This document shows positions 21,130-30,929 of a DNA stretch of 64,000 nucleotides, piece after piece. This DNA is from Persicaria tinctoria (lineage: Eukaryota; Streptophyta; Magnoliopsida; Caryophyllales; Polygonaceae). The notes under the pieces were generated by a model. The model was not told the DNA's origin. It ran no database searches and saw nothing but the letters and a program-made list of their open reading frames with translations. Numbering within the stretch: the stretch's first letter is position 1; each line of letters opens with the position of its first letter. The stretch spans positions 42,173,373 through 42,237,372 of the forward strand of contig JBANSL010000008.1 of NCBI GenBank assembly GCA_037127255.1, written 5' to 3'. The position numbers and the translations under genes are program-made.

Positions 21130-21610
21130 GAAGGTTTTTAATATAGCCAATCTCTGCGTTCACCACTAGAGCTCTAAAGTCTAAACAACTCCATAACAGC
21201 TCTCTCAAAACCTTGTCATAACCCTTTTCTATATCAATGAAGACCATATGCAAATTCTTATTCATGTCTCTGCACCTCTCGATCAATTGTCTCAGCAAAT
21301 GAATAGCCTCTACAACTGATCTATCGGGCATAAAACCAAATTGGTCCTCAGATACATGCACCACCCTCCTAATTCTCACCTCTATAACTCTTGAATAGGT
21401 AAATAAAGAGCGGTCGTTCCGGGGTTCGTACCGGGGACCTATGGGTACTACCCACAAGTCCTTTCCGATGAGCCATTCCGGAATGGTTCTCACCTCTATA
21501 ACTCTTTCTCATATCTTCATCATGTAACTCAGTAGTTTGATTCCCTTGTATTTATCGCAACATTGGACATCACCCTTATTCTTATAGATCAGGACCAATT
21601 TGATAAGCCT
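21130..21610 (-). pseudogene. LINE reverse transcriptase fragment (RTE-like)
   Basis: In the minus strand the sequence reads LVLIYKNKGDVQ, KGIKLLSYMMKI, a stop, then ERVIEVRIRRVV, then VSEDQFGFMPDRSVVEAIHL, then LHMVFIDIEKGYDKV. These are RT finger and palm motifs of plant LINEs. The block is interrupted by tRNA-like copy B inside ERVIEVRIRR and has lost everything before and after. The catalytic FADD box is not present. Confidence 0.85.
21393..21486 (-). mobile_element. tRNA-like SINE candidate, copy B (94 bp)
   Basis: Same structure as the copy at 20896. It is flanked by a perfect 20-bp duplication, TTCTCACCTCTATAACTCTT, at 21373-21392 and 21487-21506. This proves retroposition of a 94-bp unit into the LINE. 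One B-box base differs (GGTACGAACC). Confidence 0.85.
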
Positions 21611-21849
21611 TCATTGTGTTGACATCTTAACTGATCTTAAGATAACATTAATAAATTTAGAATATTATGTTAACATTGAGTGCTTATTTACATTACAATT
21701 TTATAGCGATTTTTAAACATTTACATAAAAAGTGAGAAGAATTACAGATTTCTATCGTCAATGCATTTTGGAATAAAAAACATACCTAAGAATGTCAGAT
21801 GTTAAACTCCTTTTATCGACTTTTAAATAAGTTTCCTTCTTTCATATTC

Positions 21850-22005
21850 CCCGTTTTGAAAATAGAGTGGTTGATAAGGTTGCACATCTTTGCTACTCTG
21901 CCTGGGGTGTCGATATTCATAACGACTTTGGTCTTCTAAACCTCATCTGAAAGGATGCTGCCGAGTAGGACGAGCTCGCCCGAATTCTTTCCTAAAAAAA
22001 AAAAA
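21850..22005 (+). pseudogene. LINE 3' end with poly(A) tail
   Basis: Plus-strand remnants read DKVAHLCYSAWG and KDAAE before a stop, followed by an A-rich tail at about 21993-22005. This matches the end of the RNase H region of the LINE at 42-44 kb (ADKVAHLALV ... RKDAIE). A 5'-truncated LINE copy. Confidence 0.65.
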
Positions 22006-22059
22006 ACATACCTAAGAATTTATCTTTAAAAATTACAAGCAAGTCTCCAATAGCAACAG

Positions 22060-22290
22060 CAAATTATACAAAAAGGGTGGGCAAAAAGAATTGAAGAATG
22101 CAAATTATACAACTCAAATTAAAAATCTATTTATATAAATAATAACACAAACAATTTCTGTTCTATATAGTTCTTTCTGAATCGCATGTAGTTACAACAC
22201 TAATTCATCAGTTGCTGAAGGAACTTCTATTAGCCCCAAAAACTCATATAATAAAGAAGGGTGGGCAAAAAGAATTGAAGAATGCAACCT
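22060..22290. repeat. 30-bp direct repeat downstream of the PMT gene
   Basis: GGGTGGGCAAAAAGAATTGA, followed by AGAATGCAA, occurs at about 22075 and again at about 22259. It may be a local duplication in the 3' untranslated region of the PMT gene. Confidence 0.6.
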
Positions 22291-22414
22291 ATGAAGAGTA
22301 CTTTTTGTAGATGAAAGTATGAAACACAAGGGAAAGAATGATCCTACTAATTGCAATACATCGATATGCTTTCGATTCAAGGAGATGCATTCGGTCTGTG
22401 AAGACGGGTCTGGC

Positions 22415-23102
22415 TTACTCTGATTCACTGAAGCCTCCGCTCGTCAGCCACATCTTCTTTTGGACGATGAACACAATCTCGTCATCAACCTGCTCGGAAT
22501 CCGAGCCCGCATCAGCTGTGGCAACTGCTTCCCAGTGCAACGCGAGCAAGTACTTCTTGATGACGCTGATCACTGCTGCCCTGTCTCGGATTATGATGAA
22601 GCCGGTGGGCCTGAGAATCCTGTCTATTTCGAGCAGAAGATCCTCGGCACTGCAGCCCTTCTTCTCAATGTCAGAGAACACAGTCCAGGCATGGAGAAGG
22701 TCGTAAGTTCGAGGATACGTTGAGAAGGCTTCGCACCTTAGATACAAACAGATAGTCCAGCAACCCGAATCACTCTATGAACTATACAGGAATTAAAAGA
22801 AAGGAGCATCATGTAGATTTGCTTACCAATTGTGTGTGGTTCCGATGAGGCCTCTGTCGTATATAAGTTTAAGCGTCTTGGGACCATCTTCAGGAACGAC
22901 ATTCATAACCCAGACATCCTTATCCTTCAAAGCTGCAGCAAATGACCCGAGATTGGCCTTCATGTCCATTATGTTCCTCAATGTGTCGGGCTGCATTTTA
23001 GCACTCAGAAGACTCCAGTAACTCTCAACCCTCTGCCGCCAAACTTCCTGCAATTCGTGAACTGCGTTATACCTCTACCAACTACTAGTGACGGGCATGC
23101 TT

Positions 23103-23143
<41 letters not shown>

Positions 23144-25218
23144 CAAAGCCAGCTTAGAGCAAGTGCAAAAGAAATGATTTGACCATACCGTATCCTTCTG
23201 AAAGGTTTCACTCGAGAATCCAAGATCAGCAAGGCGAGGTGGAGGAGAAATCAATTGAGTCGTTCATTTTCCCCTTCCAAAATTGCTAATGGAGAATTAA
23301 AAAGTGATTTGGAAGGGGAAAATGAACGACTCAATTGGTGGGAGAGCAATTTTGTAGAAGTAGACGCCATTTATCGGTTATTAAAAAGAGAAAACAAAAT
23401 TAATAGTTTCTTCCCATTTTCATACTTACTTATTTACATTTTTCTTTTTTTAATTGTTAAAATTCTATTAGAATATTATATAAAAAGAGTGGTTTTTATG
23501 GCAAATGGGTGTATTTAAAGAGCGGTTTTATGCAATTTGGCCTTTTATGAATTAATTTTCCTAGAAAAAAATCGCACCACATAAAGAAGAAACGCAAAAC
23601 TCACGTTCAGAGTAAGGTGTGATGCAAGCTTCCATATTTACGCCCCAAACAGCATCCGGGTCATCATCAGACCTGCAGAGAGGAGGCTGGGTGCTGGGAG
23701 GCCTTTGCAGATAACAGTCATTGGTCAAGGGCTTTTGCCAAATGACAGTTTGGTTTCTTTTGACTGCTATTCTCCAGCACATACGCTCCACAAGGGCGCT
23801 CATTTCCTTCCATATCCGAAGGTCCTCTTCATCCTGAGCGTACGCTTCGGGTGATGAGTAGGCGAAATAGCCACCTGGTCTCAGCAACCTATCCAGCTCG
23901 AGAAGAAGGATACCATCCCTCTGAAGCCAGTCAATCCTGCAGCGAGAACAGTGTGCAAATTCAAAAGACCTGCTCGGATATGGAAGCCTTTTTGTCCCCA
24001 AGACACCAAGATAAGCAGGGATTCCTCTCTCCAATGCAAACTGGATCTGGTTCTGATGCACGTCGTTGGGGGCCAACGACATGGCTATGATGTCAGATGA
24101 AAGAAGATATCCTCCAAAACTCGCAACCCCACAGCCTACATCGAGAACCGTCCTTAACCTTCCTTCGTCGTTTAAGTTGTTGTTTGAAAAATTAAGCATC
24201 TGCCAGAGTACAACAGAGATCTTATGATGTGGATCAATGACAAATTGTTCAATATGATGCCTAACATATTTCATGCTACATTAAATTATTTACTATACTA
24301 AAACATACATGGAAAAGTATATGAATGAACAGGCTGGTCTTTAATGGAATATTGAAAGAGCGCAAGAACGCAAGAAAAAGAACGCAAGAAAAACCAGACA
24401 AAAGATCAACAGTCTTACATTTGCATTTGAAGCAATATACTTGTCAGCACCATAGTGAAAATGTGTTCCACCTCCCGGGAAATCTATTTTATCTCCTTTC
24501 ACAACCATCCACCTCTGATCTGATTTCTCATGTGCGAGGTGAGTATGAGGTATATTTGCCTTCCATACCTCGTCTCTGCTTCTAGGCCACTTGATCGGAA
24601 CCTAACAATTTGAAGAAGAACACAAAAACAGATTTAACTCTTTAACTGCTTAACGACATCAAGGGAGGCGCTATCAGTTAGTATAGTCACCATTCATCAT
24701 CAAGTAACAATTCCATCACCTTGTAACCATGCGGGGGCGGAGTCATGCAGTTGTACCGCCTGTCTTGAGGAGGACAATGCCTTTCATAGTGTTCCATCAA
24801 AGATAAATCCAACTTCAATCTCAATTGGTATATGAGGTGTCTATCTAAGCAAGGAATCAATTCCGAGTGCCTAGCATCACAAACCTTCAATTTTAAAGGA
24901 AAAGAAGGTCAATAAATCAGCAGTGTCACTATATCAAAAGAGAAAGAGAAGAACGAAACTCACAGGAAAGCTCTTGGGAACAACATCATCCTCTCCGCCA
25001 TCCCGGCCAAGGTTTGTGGTTTCTTCAGCATCTTCAACCCCACCTAATCCCAATTTTCTCAAGGATTTAGTGCCGTACTCTAGAGCTGCTGCTGCACTCC
25101 CACTTTCAGAACCAAAGAGTGATCCCCGGTATACATATAAGAAGCCAAAGAGAATTGCTGCAACAACTAGAGCTGTTACCAGGCGATTCTTTTGCACACC
25201 ATCAGATCTTCCCCTCAT
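22415..25218 (-). CDS. Probable S-adenosylmethionine-dependent methyltransferase (PMT family, Golgi type II membrane protein)
   Basis: Seven exons on the minus strand with GT-AG junctions: 25218-24964, 24884-24720, 24601-24419, 24199-23605, about 23250-23189, 23047-22827, 22736-22415 (TAA). The start is MRGRSDGVQKNRL; residues about 12-32 form the single membrane anchor. Family signatures are CDARHSELIPCLDR, HYERHCPP, the SAM motif VLDVGCGVASFGG, APNDVHQNQIQFALERG, HCSRCRIDWL, LELDRLLRPGGYF and NIMDMKANLGSFAAALK. The closest remembered relatives are Arabidopsis PMT1/3/8-like proteins, thought to methylate pectin in the Golgi. Exon 5 begins only at ISPPPRLAD; the preceding codons are missing and a perfect hairpin lies there. 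Reading back from ISPPPR meets a TGA after four codons. The gene may therefore be impaired, or exon 5 may use another acceptor. Flanking exons join in phase. Confidence 0.88.
23106..23142. repeat. (TA)n microsatellite in PMT intron 5
   Basis: About 18 TA units in the intron between exons 5 and 6. Confidence 0.97.
23252..23337. repeat. Perfect hairpin, 30-bp arms and 26-nt loop, at PMT exon 5
   Basis: The arms 23252-23281 and 23308-23337 are exact reverse complements over 30 bases (outer ends CAATTG; inner part TTTTCCCCTTCCAAA). They sit exactly where the missing start of PMT exon 5 should be. Perfect pairing implies a recent origin. It could be a fold-back element or a template-switch mutation. 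Confidence 0.92.
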
Positions 25219-26291
25219 TTTCTATGTTGAAAAGGAGTTGCTTTGAGTAGATGTGCCCAATATATGGAGTCACAGAAGGATTAAAAATTCAGAATGTCAT
25301 CGCTTTATCAATGGAATGGCAATTTGATGACATTGTTCGCTCTCTCCAATCGAATCAGAAGTTATATTGTATCTCCTACGGCCCAACACAAGATAAAAAC
25401 ACAATGTCACTACAAACACAGACAAATAAGGAGCTGTAAAGGGACCACATAAGACCATAATCATACCATCTCATCGCCATATGAGATTAAATATCATGTT
25501 AAACTTCTTCATTTTCAAAAACCAGGTCAGAAAGACTAATTAAAATTCTTGTCTTTTACAGTAATCTCTAAGATTTTTTCATCAGAGAACTGAGATGCAA
25601 AATGACAGTCACTCAAAGAGATACGAAATAAAAGAGATCTGAAGATCCTGACACTCCAGAAACTACAATGTTGATTCATAAGGTTGAAAAAACAGATGAT
25701 CAATAAAGCGATGCACTAGAGACCTGCAGCGACTGCACTAAATGAGGAAAAAAAAAGGGTAAGGAATTCAATTCAATCAATCAAGACGGTATATATAATT
25801 GAATCATTCCACAAAGGCCCAATCACTTCCATCTTCAACAGATAACAATAAATGAAGTCCCAGTTCCAGCCGATCCACATCCAAAACAAAAATGACAACC
25901 AATTAAAAAAAATCGAGATTTTGAAATAAAATTTCATCGATTCACCACTGGAAAAATCTCGAAACAGAAGCAGCAAAAATCCAAGAAACAAAAAGTGACC
26001 AGGGTAGGAATACGAAGCCTACTGAAATCTGAAAGTGGGATAGCAGATCCGGAGCGAGTGTAATCTGAAAAGCCCAGATTCGTGTTCAAAGTGTGAAGCT
26101 TTCAAAGCGAGTTAAGAAGAGCGTGAGAGTGAGCTGTGCAGAGAAAAATAAAATAAAAGGGACCTTTTTTAGCCTATTTGGGGGGATATCAACATTAATT
26201 AAGCTGTGTTTGGATCTCCGTGGATTTGTTTATGAATTCCGAATGGCTTGCAACGAAAAACTGGGGATTCTTTTATACAGTGTGCGAAGCA
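25219..26291 (-). other. PMT gene upstream region
   Basis: No coding frame. On the minus strand this is the 5' leader and promoter side of the PMT gene. AG/GT motifs near 25990-26080 could mark a 5' UTR intron, as is common in this family. The hAT element at 26300 lies just beyond. Confidence 0.5.
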
Positions 26292-26299
26292 GCTTGAAG
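26292..26299. repeat. Target-site duplication of the hAT element, left (GCTTGAAG)
   Basis: GCTTGAAG at 26292-26299 and 28095-28102, perfect over 8 bp. Confidence 0.92.
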
Positions 26300-28094
26300 T
26301 AGACACGGCCACGGGTCACGGGTCGGGCAGGTCGACCCGTGACCCGCCGGGTCAATGACCCGTCGGGTCAATGACCCGTCGGGTCAGGGTCCACGGGTCC
26401 GAGGGTCGGGAAGGGTTAAGGGTTAGGGTCGACTAAATCTGAACCCTTGACCCGGCGGGTCCGACCCGACGGGTCCGACCCGGATCGACCCGCCGAGTCA
26501 ACCCGCCATTTTAAAATATTTTTTTTTTGAAAAAATTTATTTTTAATAAAATAAATTTATAATTATTATTATGTAAATTATATAAATTATTTTTAGAATA
26601 ATTCATAATATTACATAATGTACATGCAATGGCAATGTGAGACTTAGCACCCCATGCTTCTCCTTTTATAGACTTAGCACCCCCATTTCCTCTAGTTTTC
26701 AATGTGGGACAAGAACAAGGGTAGAAACTAGAAACTACACCATGTCTTCAATCTCTACCATTCGGTTTTTAATGTCAATCCATACTTATAAATTTTTATC
26801 ATATACAAACACTAGTACTATACTTTATATAAATATTATTTAAAAAAAAAATTTACTTATCAATTATGAAAGAAATAACGAACGGGTAACAAGAAAGTGT
26901 GAAGTTCAACAATATACCTTAAACATTTGTGTTATTTGGTGGATCCACTATAAAATCATTCTATATGATACTAAGTTAGGAGTCTTTATGATATAATTTC
27001 AAATAATACAAATATTGTTATTGATAAAGCCGTTACACTTGTATAGTATCCTTAATGTCGAGTTTTCGTTTATTTTCAAAATGATATAGAATTTCGGATT
27101 TTCAAACACAAGAATGAAATATAATATTGGCAATACTTTTTCAATGTGTCTTTTCATGTACGTCATAACAAGCAACCCAAATATGTAATTCTAATAACAT
27201 CATCATTAAGTGTATATACAACATGTGGCTAATTCAACTTTAAACGAGAAAGTTTAACATATCTATATGAAGAAGAACCTAGATTTGAAATCATTGATCA
27301 AGAAATTAACATAATAATGCAAGTAAAATAAAATACTTATGATTGATTAATGGATCAACACAACTATCAATTAAATTAAATAGAAAGATTAATCCAACAT
27401 AACTTGATATATTGTATCATGATGTTTCATCATCATGTGTTATTCATTTCATTAAATCCTAAGAGGTAAACACTTTAATTATATTATTATATGTTACATC
27501 ATATAATCCAAATACTTAAATTACATTATATTCCACCATATAATCCAAAGACTTTAATTACATTACATTTTACATCATATACTTAAATATCAATTTCTCA
27601 CATTTTCTTTCATATCTCATATTTCTGTCCCACATCGAAAGTGGGCTACATACCTCTATTTTCTCTATATATAGATCCTCATACCCTACTTGTCATTCCC
27701 ACAATTCAACCTTTTCTTTCCCACATCTAAAGTGTGATGAAATGATGGGAGTGGAATGAAGATATCTATATATATCTTCCCACATACCATGTTTTGTCAA
27801 CCTCAAATCTTTCCATTTCGAAAGTGTGGTGAAAGACTTGAGTTGAGTTTTATTTTGGGTTTAAAACATTTTTTTTTTTTAAAAAAAAAATGGTTGACCC
27901 GGCGGTTCGACCCGCAAAACTCGTTGGGTACCCGATTTGGTGCCACGTGGCCGACCCGTCAGTCTGACCCGCCGGGTCACCCAACCCGCCGACCCGTCCC
28001 AACCCCGGGTCAGGGTTAGGGTCACCCTCCCCGGGTTGTCGACCCGGCGGGTCCGACCCGTCGACCCGGCGGGTCGGACCCGTGGCCGTGTCTA
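26300..28094. mobile_element. Non-autonomous hAT transposon with GGGTC-rich ends (1795 bp)
   Basis: The termini TAGACACGGCCACGGGTC are inverted repeats (at least 18 bp identical), and an 8-bp duplication identifies the hAT superfamily. The subterminal 200 bp at each end are packed with GACCC/GGGTC (for example GACCCGTCGGGTCAATGACC), likely transposase-binding repeats. The interior is AT-rich with repeated CCCACATCGAAAGTGGG-like motifs (27629, 27720, 27815). There is no transposase frame, so it depends on an autonomous hAT elsewhere. Confidence 0.92.
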
Positions 28095-28102
28095 GCTTGA
28101 AG

Positions 28103-28603
28103 TATAAATGAAGGTATCTGTACTGACGACGGTGAGAGAGGGAGGGAGGATGATTGGATGACCCATTTTTTGGTGACCCTAGGGTATTTCATGGTTATTT
28201 TAAAAATATGTTAAAAGAAAAAAGAAATATAAAATTTAACTTTATTTTTTTCACAATTCTTTAGTAATTTGTAACTTAGTGTTAAGTTATAATTCACGTT
28301 TTTTTATAATTCTGTTTATATAATAAAATCAGTCTTATAATTCACGTTTTATTAACCATAGTGTAAATTTATTTATTTGACCTTTATTTAAATCGGATCG
28401 AATTATCATAAAATCCCGAGTTTGCCCGAAAATAATAATTGAAACTCTCGTTATTGGGTACCGAGTTATCATAAAATCACAGAGTGGAACAAATACTCCG
28501 AGAATCTTTTTTCCATATAATTACCCATTTTATAAATTCTACGAAATTAGTACTAATGGAAATAGAACCAAGCTTTAATAAAATAATGGTCAAATTTTTT
28601 TAA
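28103..28603. other. AT-rich intergenic DNA
   Basis: Nothing recognisable: no frame, no repeat beyond A/T runs. Confidence 0.6.
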
Positions 28604-29679
28604 GGGGTATTTGCAAAACTAACTTAAAAACCCGGTTGGGTTGCACTCCCTATCCCCTATTCATATTATTTGCAAAAAGTTAGCCCAAACCCTTTAAAAT
28701 TTGCAGTCCAACCGGTTACAATAGGGGGAGAGACCGGTTGCATTGATGGAGGAGAGAGAGGGAGACGTGTGGGGAGGGGGTTAATTGACAAAAGCATGTC
28801 AACTCAACTTTTGACAGTTGCTCCATCTCTCTAGCTCACATAAAATCAAAAACGAAATGAAGAAGATGAAGGAGTTCTAAGAAGAACAAGAGCAAGTCTG
28901 CAGAGGAGAAGAAGAGGCGAACATCAAACAGGCCACACACCCCGAAAATGGATATATTGGTTGTAGTTATATGGGGAAATTGGGGGAATGGGGGGATTGG
29001 CGAAATTGGAGGAATTGGGGATTTTGGGGGAATTGGGGAACGGCTATGTGGAATACGAAATACCAAGAGTATGGCGACTTGGATATGTTTAATCTTGCGA
29101 TACCTTTGAACATTTAATGGATTTGCCGACACTTTGATTTCTGTCATGTTTGTAGTAGTCAGATGTCATGTTTATAACTCAACCTGTCATGTTTGTAGTA
29201 GTCATGCGAGGTATGGTTTGCGTAGTGTTGATCAATGGAATTTCGTATTGCCGATGCGCGACTGACATTTTCACCCCATTGTGCAGGCCATTTATGCTGC
29301 AGAATTGGAGAGAGAAAGAAAAGCAACATGACATTTATTGCCCATCACTATCACCCATCTAAAACTCTTTCTCTCTGTGCCTCTATCCACCTCTCTCCAT
29401 TGAAGAGCTTTTTTATTCTTTGATTTCTGTCTTCTATCTCTCTACCTTCAAGGGTGACAGGATCTCCATGGGAGCTCGAATTCGGCCTGCGCCGCTGGTG
29501 TGAATCGTCGCCGGAGCACCGCTTTGGTGTCTTCGTCATTCACCTTAATGTTTTCCTGGTTCTAGTGTGGGCCTCCCCCCTAAACCCAGGCGGTAAAAAG
29601 AGAGAGGATAGAGGGGATAAGACAGAGACAAAGATAGAGGGGGGAAGAGTGACGGTAAGGGGAAATTAATATAATTTGA

Positions 29680-29935
29680 ATTAAATCTTAAGTTTCAGAG
29701 AAAAACCATCGAACCATTAATATAACTTGAATTAAATCTTAAGTTTCAGAGAAAAACCATCGAATGAGAAGCAAGTGATTGAGCTGAGGTTTATTTGCAG
29801 TTTGACGTGTTAGCAGTTAGTTTTAACTGGACACCAAAAGCAAAACGACATGCCACCTATTGAAATCGAATGGACAAGAGTTATCGGAGAAACAGATTCA
29901 ACATCGACTTCGGATAGAAAATAGGTAAGTTTTCT
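29680..29935. repeat. Direct copy of the hairpin arm, plus a 60-bp tandem repeat
   Basis: 29670-29765 contains two tandem copies of a roughly 60-bp unit (GAATTAAATCTTAAGTTTCA plus AGAGAAAAACCATCGAA). 29790-29935 is homologous, in the same direction, to the hairpin arm at 30210-30391 (shared AACTGGACACC, AAAGCAAAACGACATG, CGACTTC-GATAGAAAAT). Confidence 0.8.
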
Positions 29936-30209
29936 TTCGATAAAAAAAAATCAGAGAGAGAGAGAGAGAGAGAAGTGAAAAAGAAAAGTAAAGTTGCAGA
30001 TGAGAGAGAGAGAGAGAGAGAGATTAGTGAGGATAAGACAGAGAGAGAAAAGTAAAAGAAAGTCTGTAGTGGAGAGAGAAAGCATGCAGAGGAGAGAGAG
30101 AGAGTATGTGAAAAAGGAAAAGTAAAGTTGAAGAGGAGAGAGAGAGATCAGTGGGGATAGGACAGAGAGAGATGGAAGGGTCCTCTCTCCTCTGCAACTT
30201 TACTGTTGT

Positions 30210-30618
30210 TGTTTCACTTCGAAGAAGAAGCAATTGGGTGTGGGTTTATTTGTAGGTTGACATGTAAGTAGTTAGTTTCAACTGGACACCCAAAGCAAAA
30301 CGACATGACACATATTGGAATCGACTGGACATGAGTTATTTGAGAAACAAATTCATCATCGACTTCAGATAGAAAATGGGTAAATTTGCTTCAAATTTGA
30401 GGGAGACACCTCTCGCATAACCTTTATCGAAAGCAAACTTGCCCATTTTCTATCCGAAGTCGATGGAGAATCTGTTTCTCCGATAAATCTTGTCCAGTCG
30501 ATTCCAATATGTGTCATGTCATTTTGCTTTGGGTGTCCAGTTAAAACTAACTGCTGACACGTCAACCTGTAAATAAACCACCACCCAATTGTTTCTTCGA
30601 AGTGAAAGAGTAACAATA
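30210..30618. repeat. Long inverted repeat, about 180-bp arms and 37-bp loop
   Basis: Arm 1 (30210-30391) and arm 2 (30429-30618, reversed) match at roughly 85-90%. Shared blocks include AACTGGACACCCAAAGCAAA, ACACATATTGGAATCGACTG and TTCACTTCGAAG. Transcription would give a long hairpin RNA able to feed small-RNA production. It may itself be a fold-back element. Confidence 0.88.
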
Positions 30619-30688
30619 TCTTTTTATGCCCCCTCACTGACACTCTAGTGATCTCTCTCTCCTCTCATACTTCACTTTTCTTTTTCAC

Positions 30689-30691
<3 letters not shown>

Positions 30692-30743
<52 letters not shown>
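30692..30743. repeat. (CT)n microsatellite
   Basis: About 26 CT units. Confidence 0.97.
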
Positions 30744-30747
<4 letters not shown>

Positions 30748-30929
30748 TCTGAGGTGTCACAGCTGGCCCCCACACAATGCGCAGCTGCCCCCCACCTTCC
30801 CTACCTGTTACCTCCTGCCCAGGTTTCCCGGATAACCGGTTTCACCCAATTATAAACCGGGTTGGGTTAACCTTGCAATACTTTAGGTTTTTTGGGTTAG
30901 TTTGTACAATTCCCTCTTTTTTTTTTAAT

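Larger units (their letters stand above)
20350..21165. repeat. 50-bp tandem array with nested insertions
   Basis: Eight or nine imperfect copies of a unit of about 50 bp with the core CCATCTCCGCGTTCGCAA, then CTGGAGATTGGAAAG, then TTTTTTAATATAA. Unit starts near 20364, 20415, 20466, 20518, 20568, 20841, 20999, 21050 and 21102. The array is split by a Stowaway MITE (20612-20836) and a tRNA-like SINE candidate (20896-20989), and abuts a LINE RT remnant at about 21150. The unit is not a multiple of three and has no conserved frame. Confidence 0.85.
28604..30919. mobile_element. MULE-like candidate with diverged ends
   Basis: The left end GGGGTATTTGCAAAACTAAC and the reversed right end GAGGGAATTGTACAAACTAAC, both followed by A-rich DNA and a CCGGTTGGGTT-type block, look like a diverged inverted repeat of a Mutator-like element. 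A 9-bp duplication TTTTTTTAA (28595-28603, 30920-30928) is possible but lies in poly(T), so it is weak evidence. The interior has GGGGAATTGGGG repeats (28970-29040), a long inverted repeat and (GA)n/(CT)n tracts. No transposase. Confidence 0.45.

Noticed and set aside
20350..21165. CRISPR-like array
   Set aside because: The 50-bp units are adjacent variants of one sequence without unique spacers, in a plant nuclear context.
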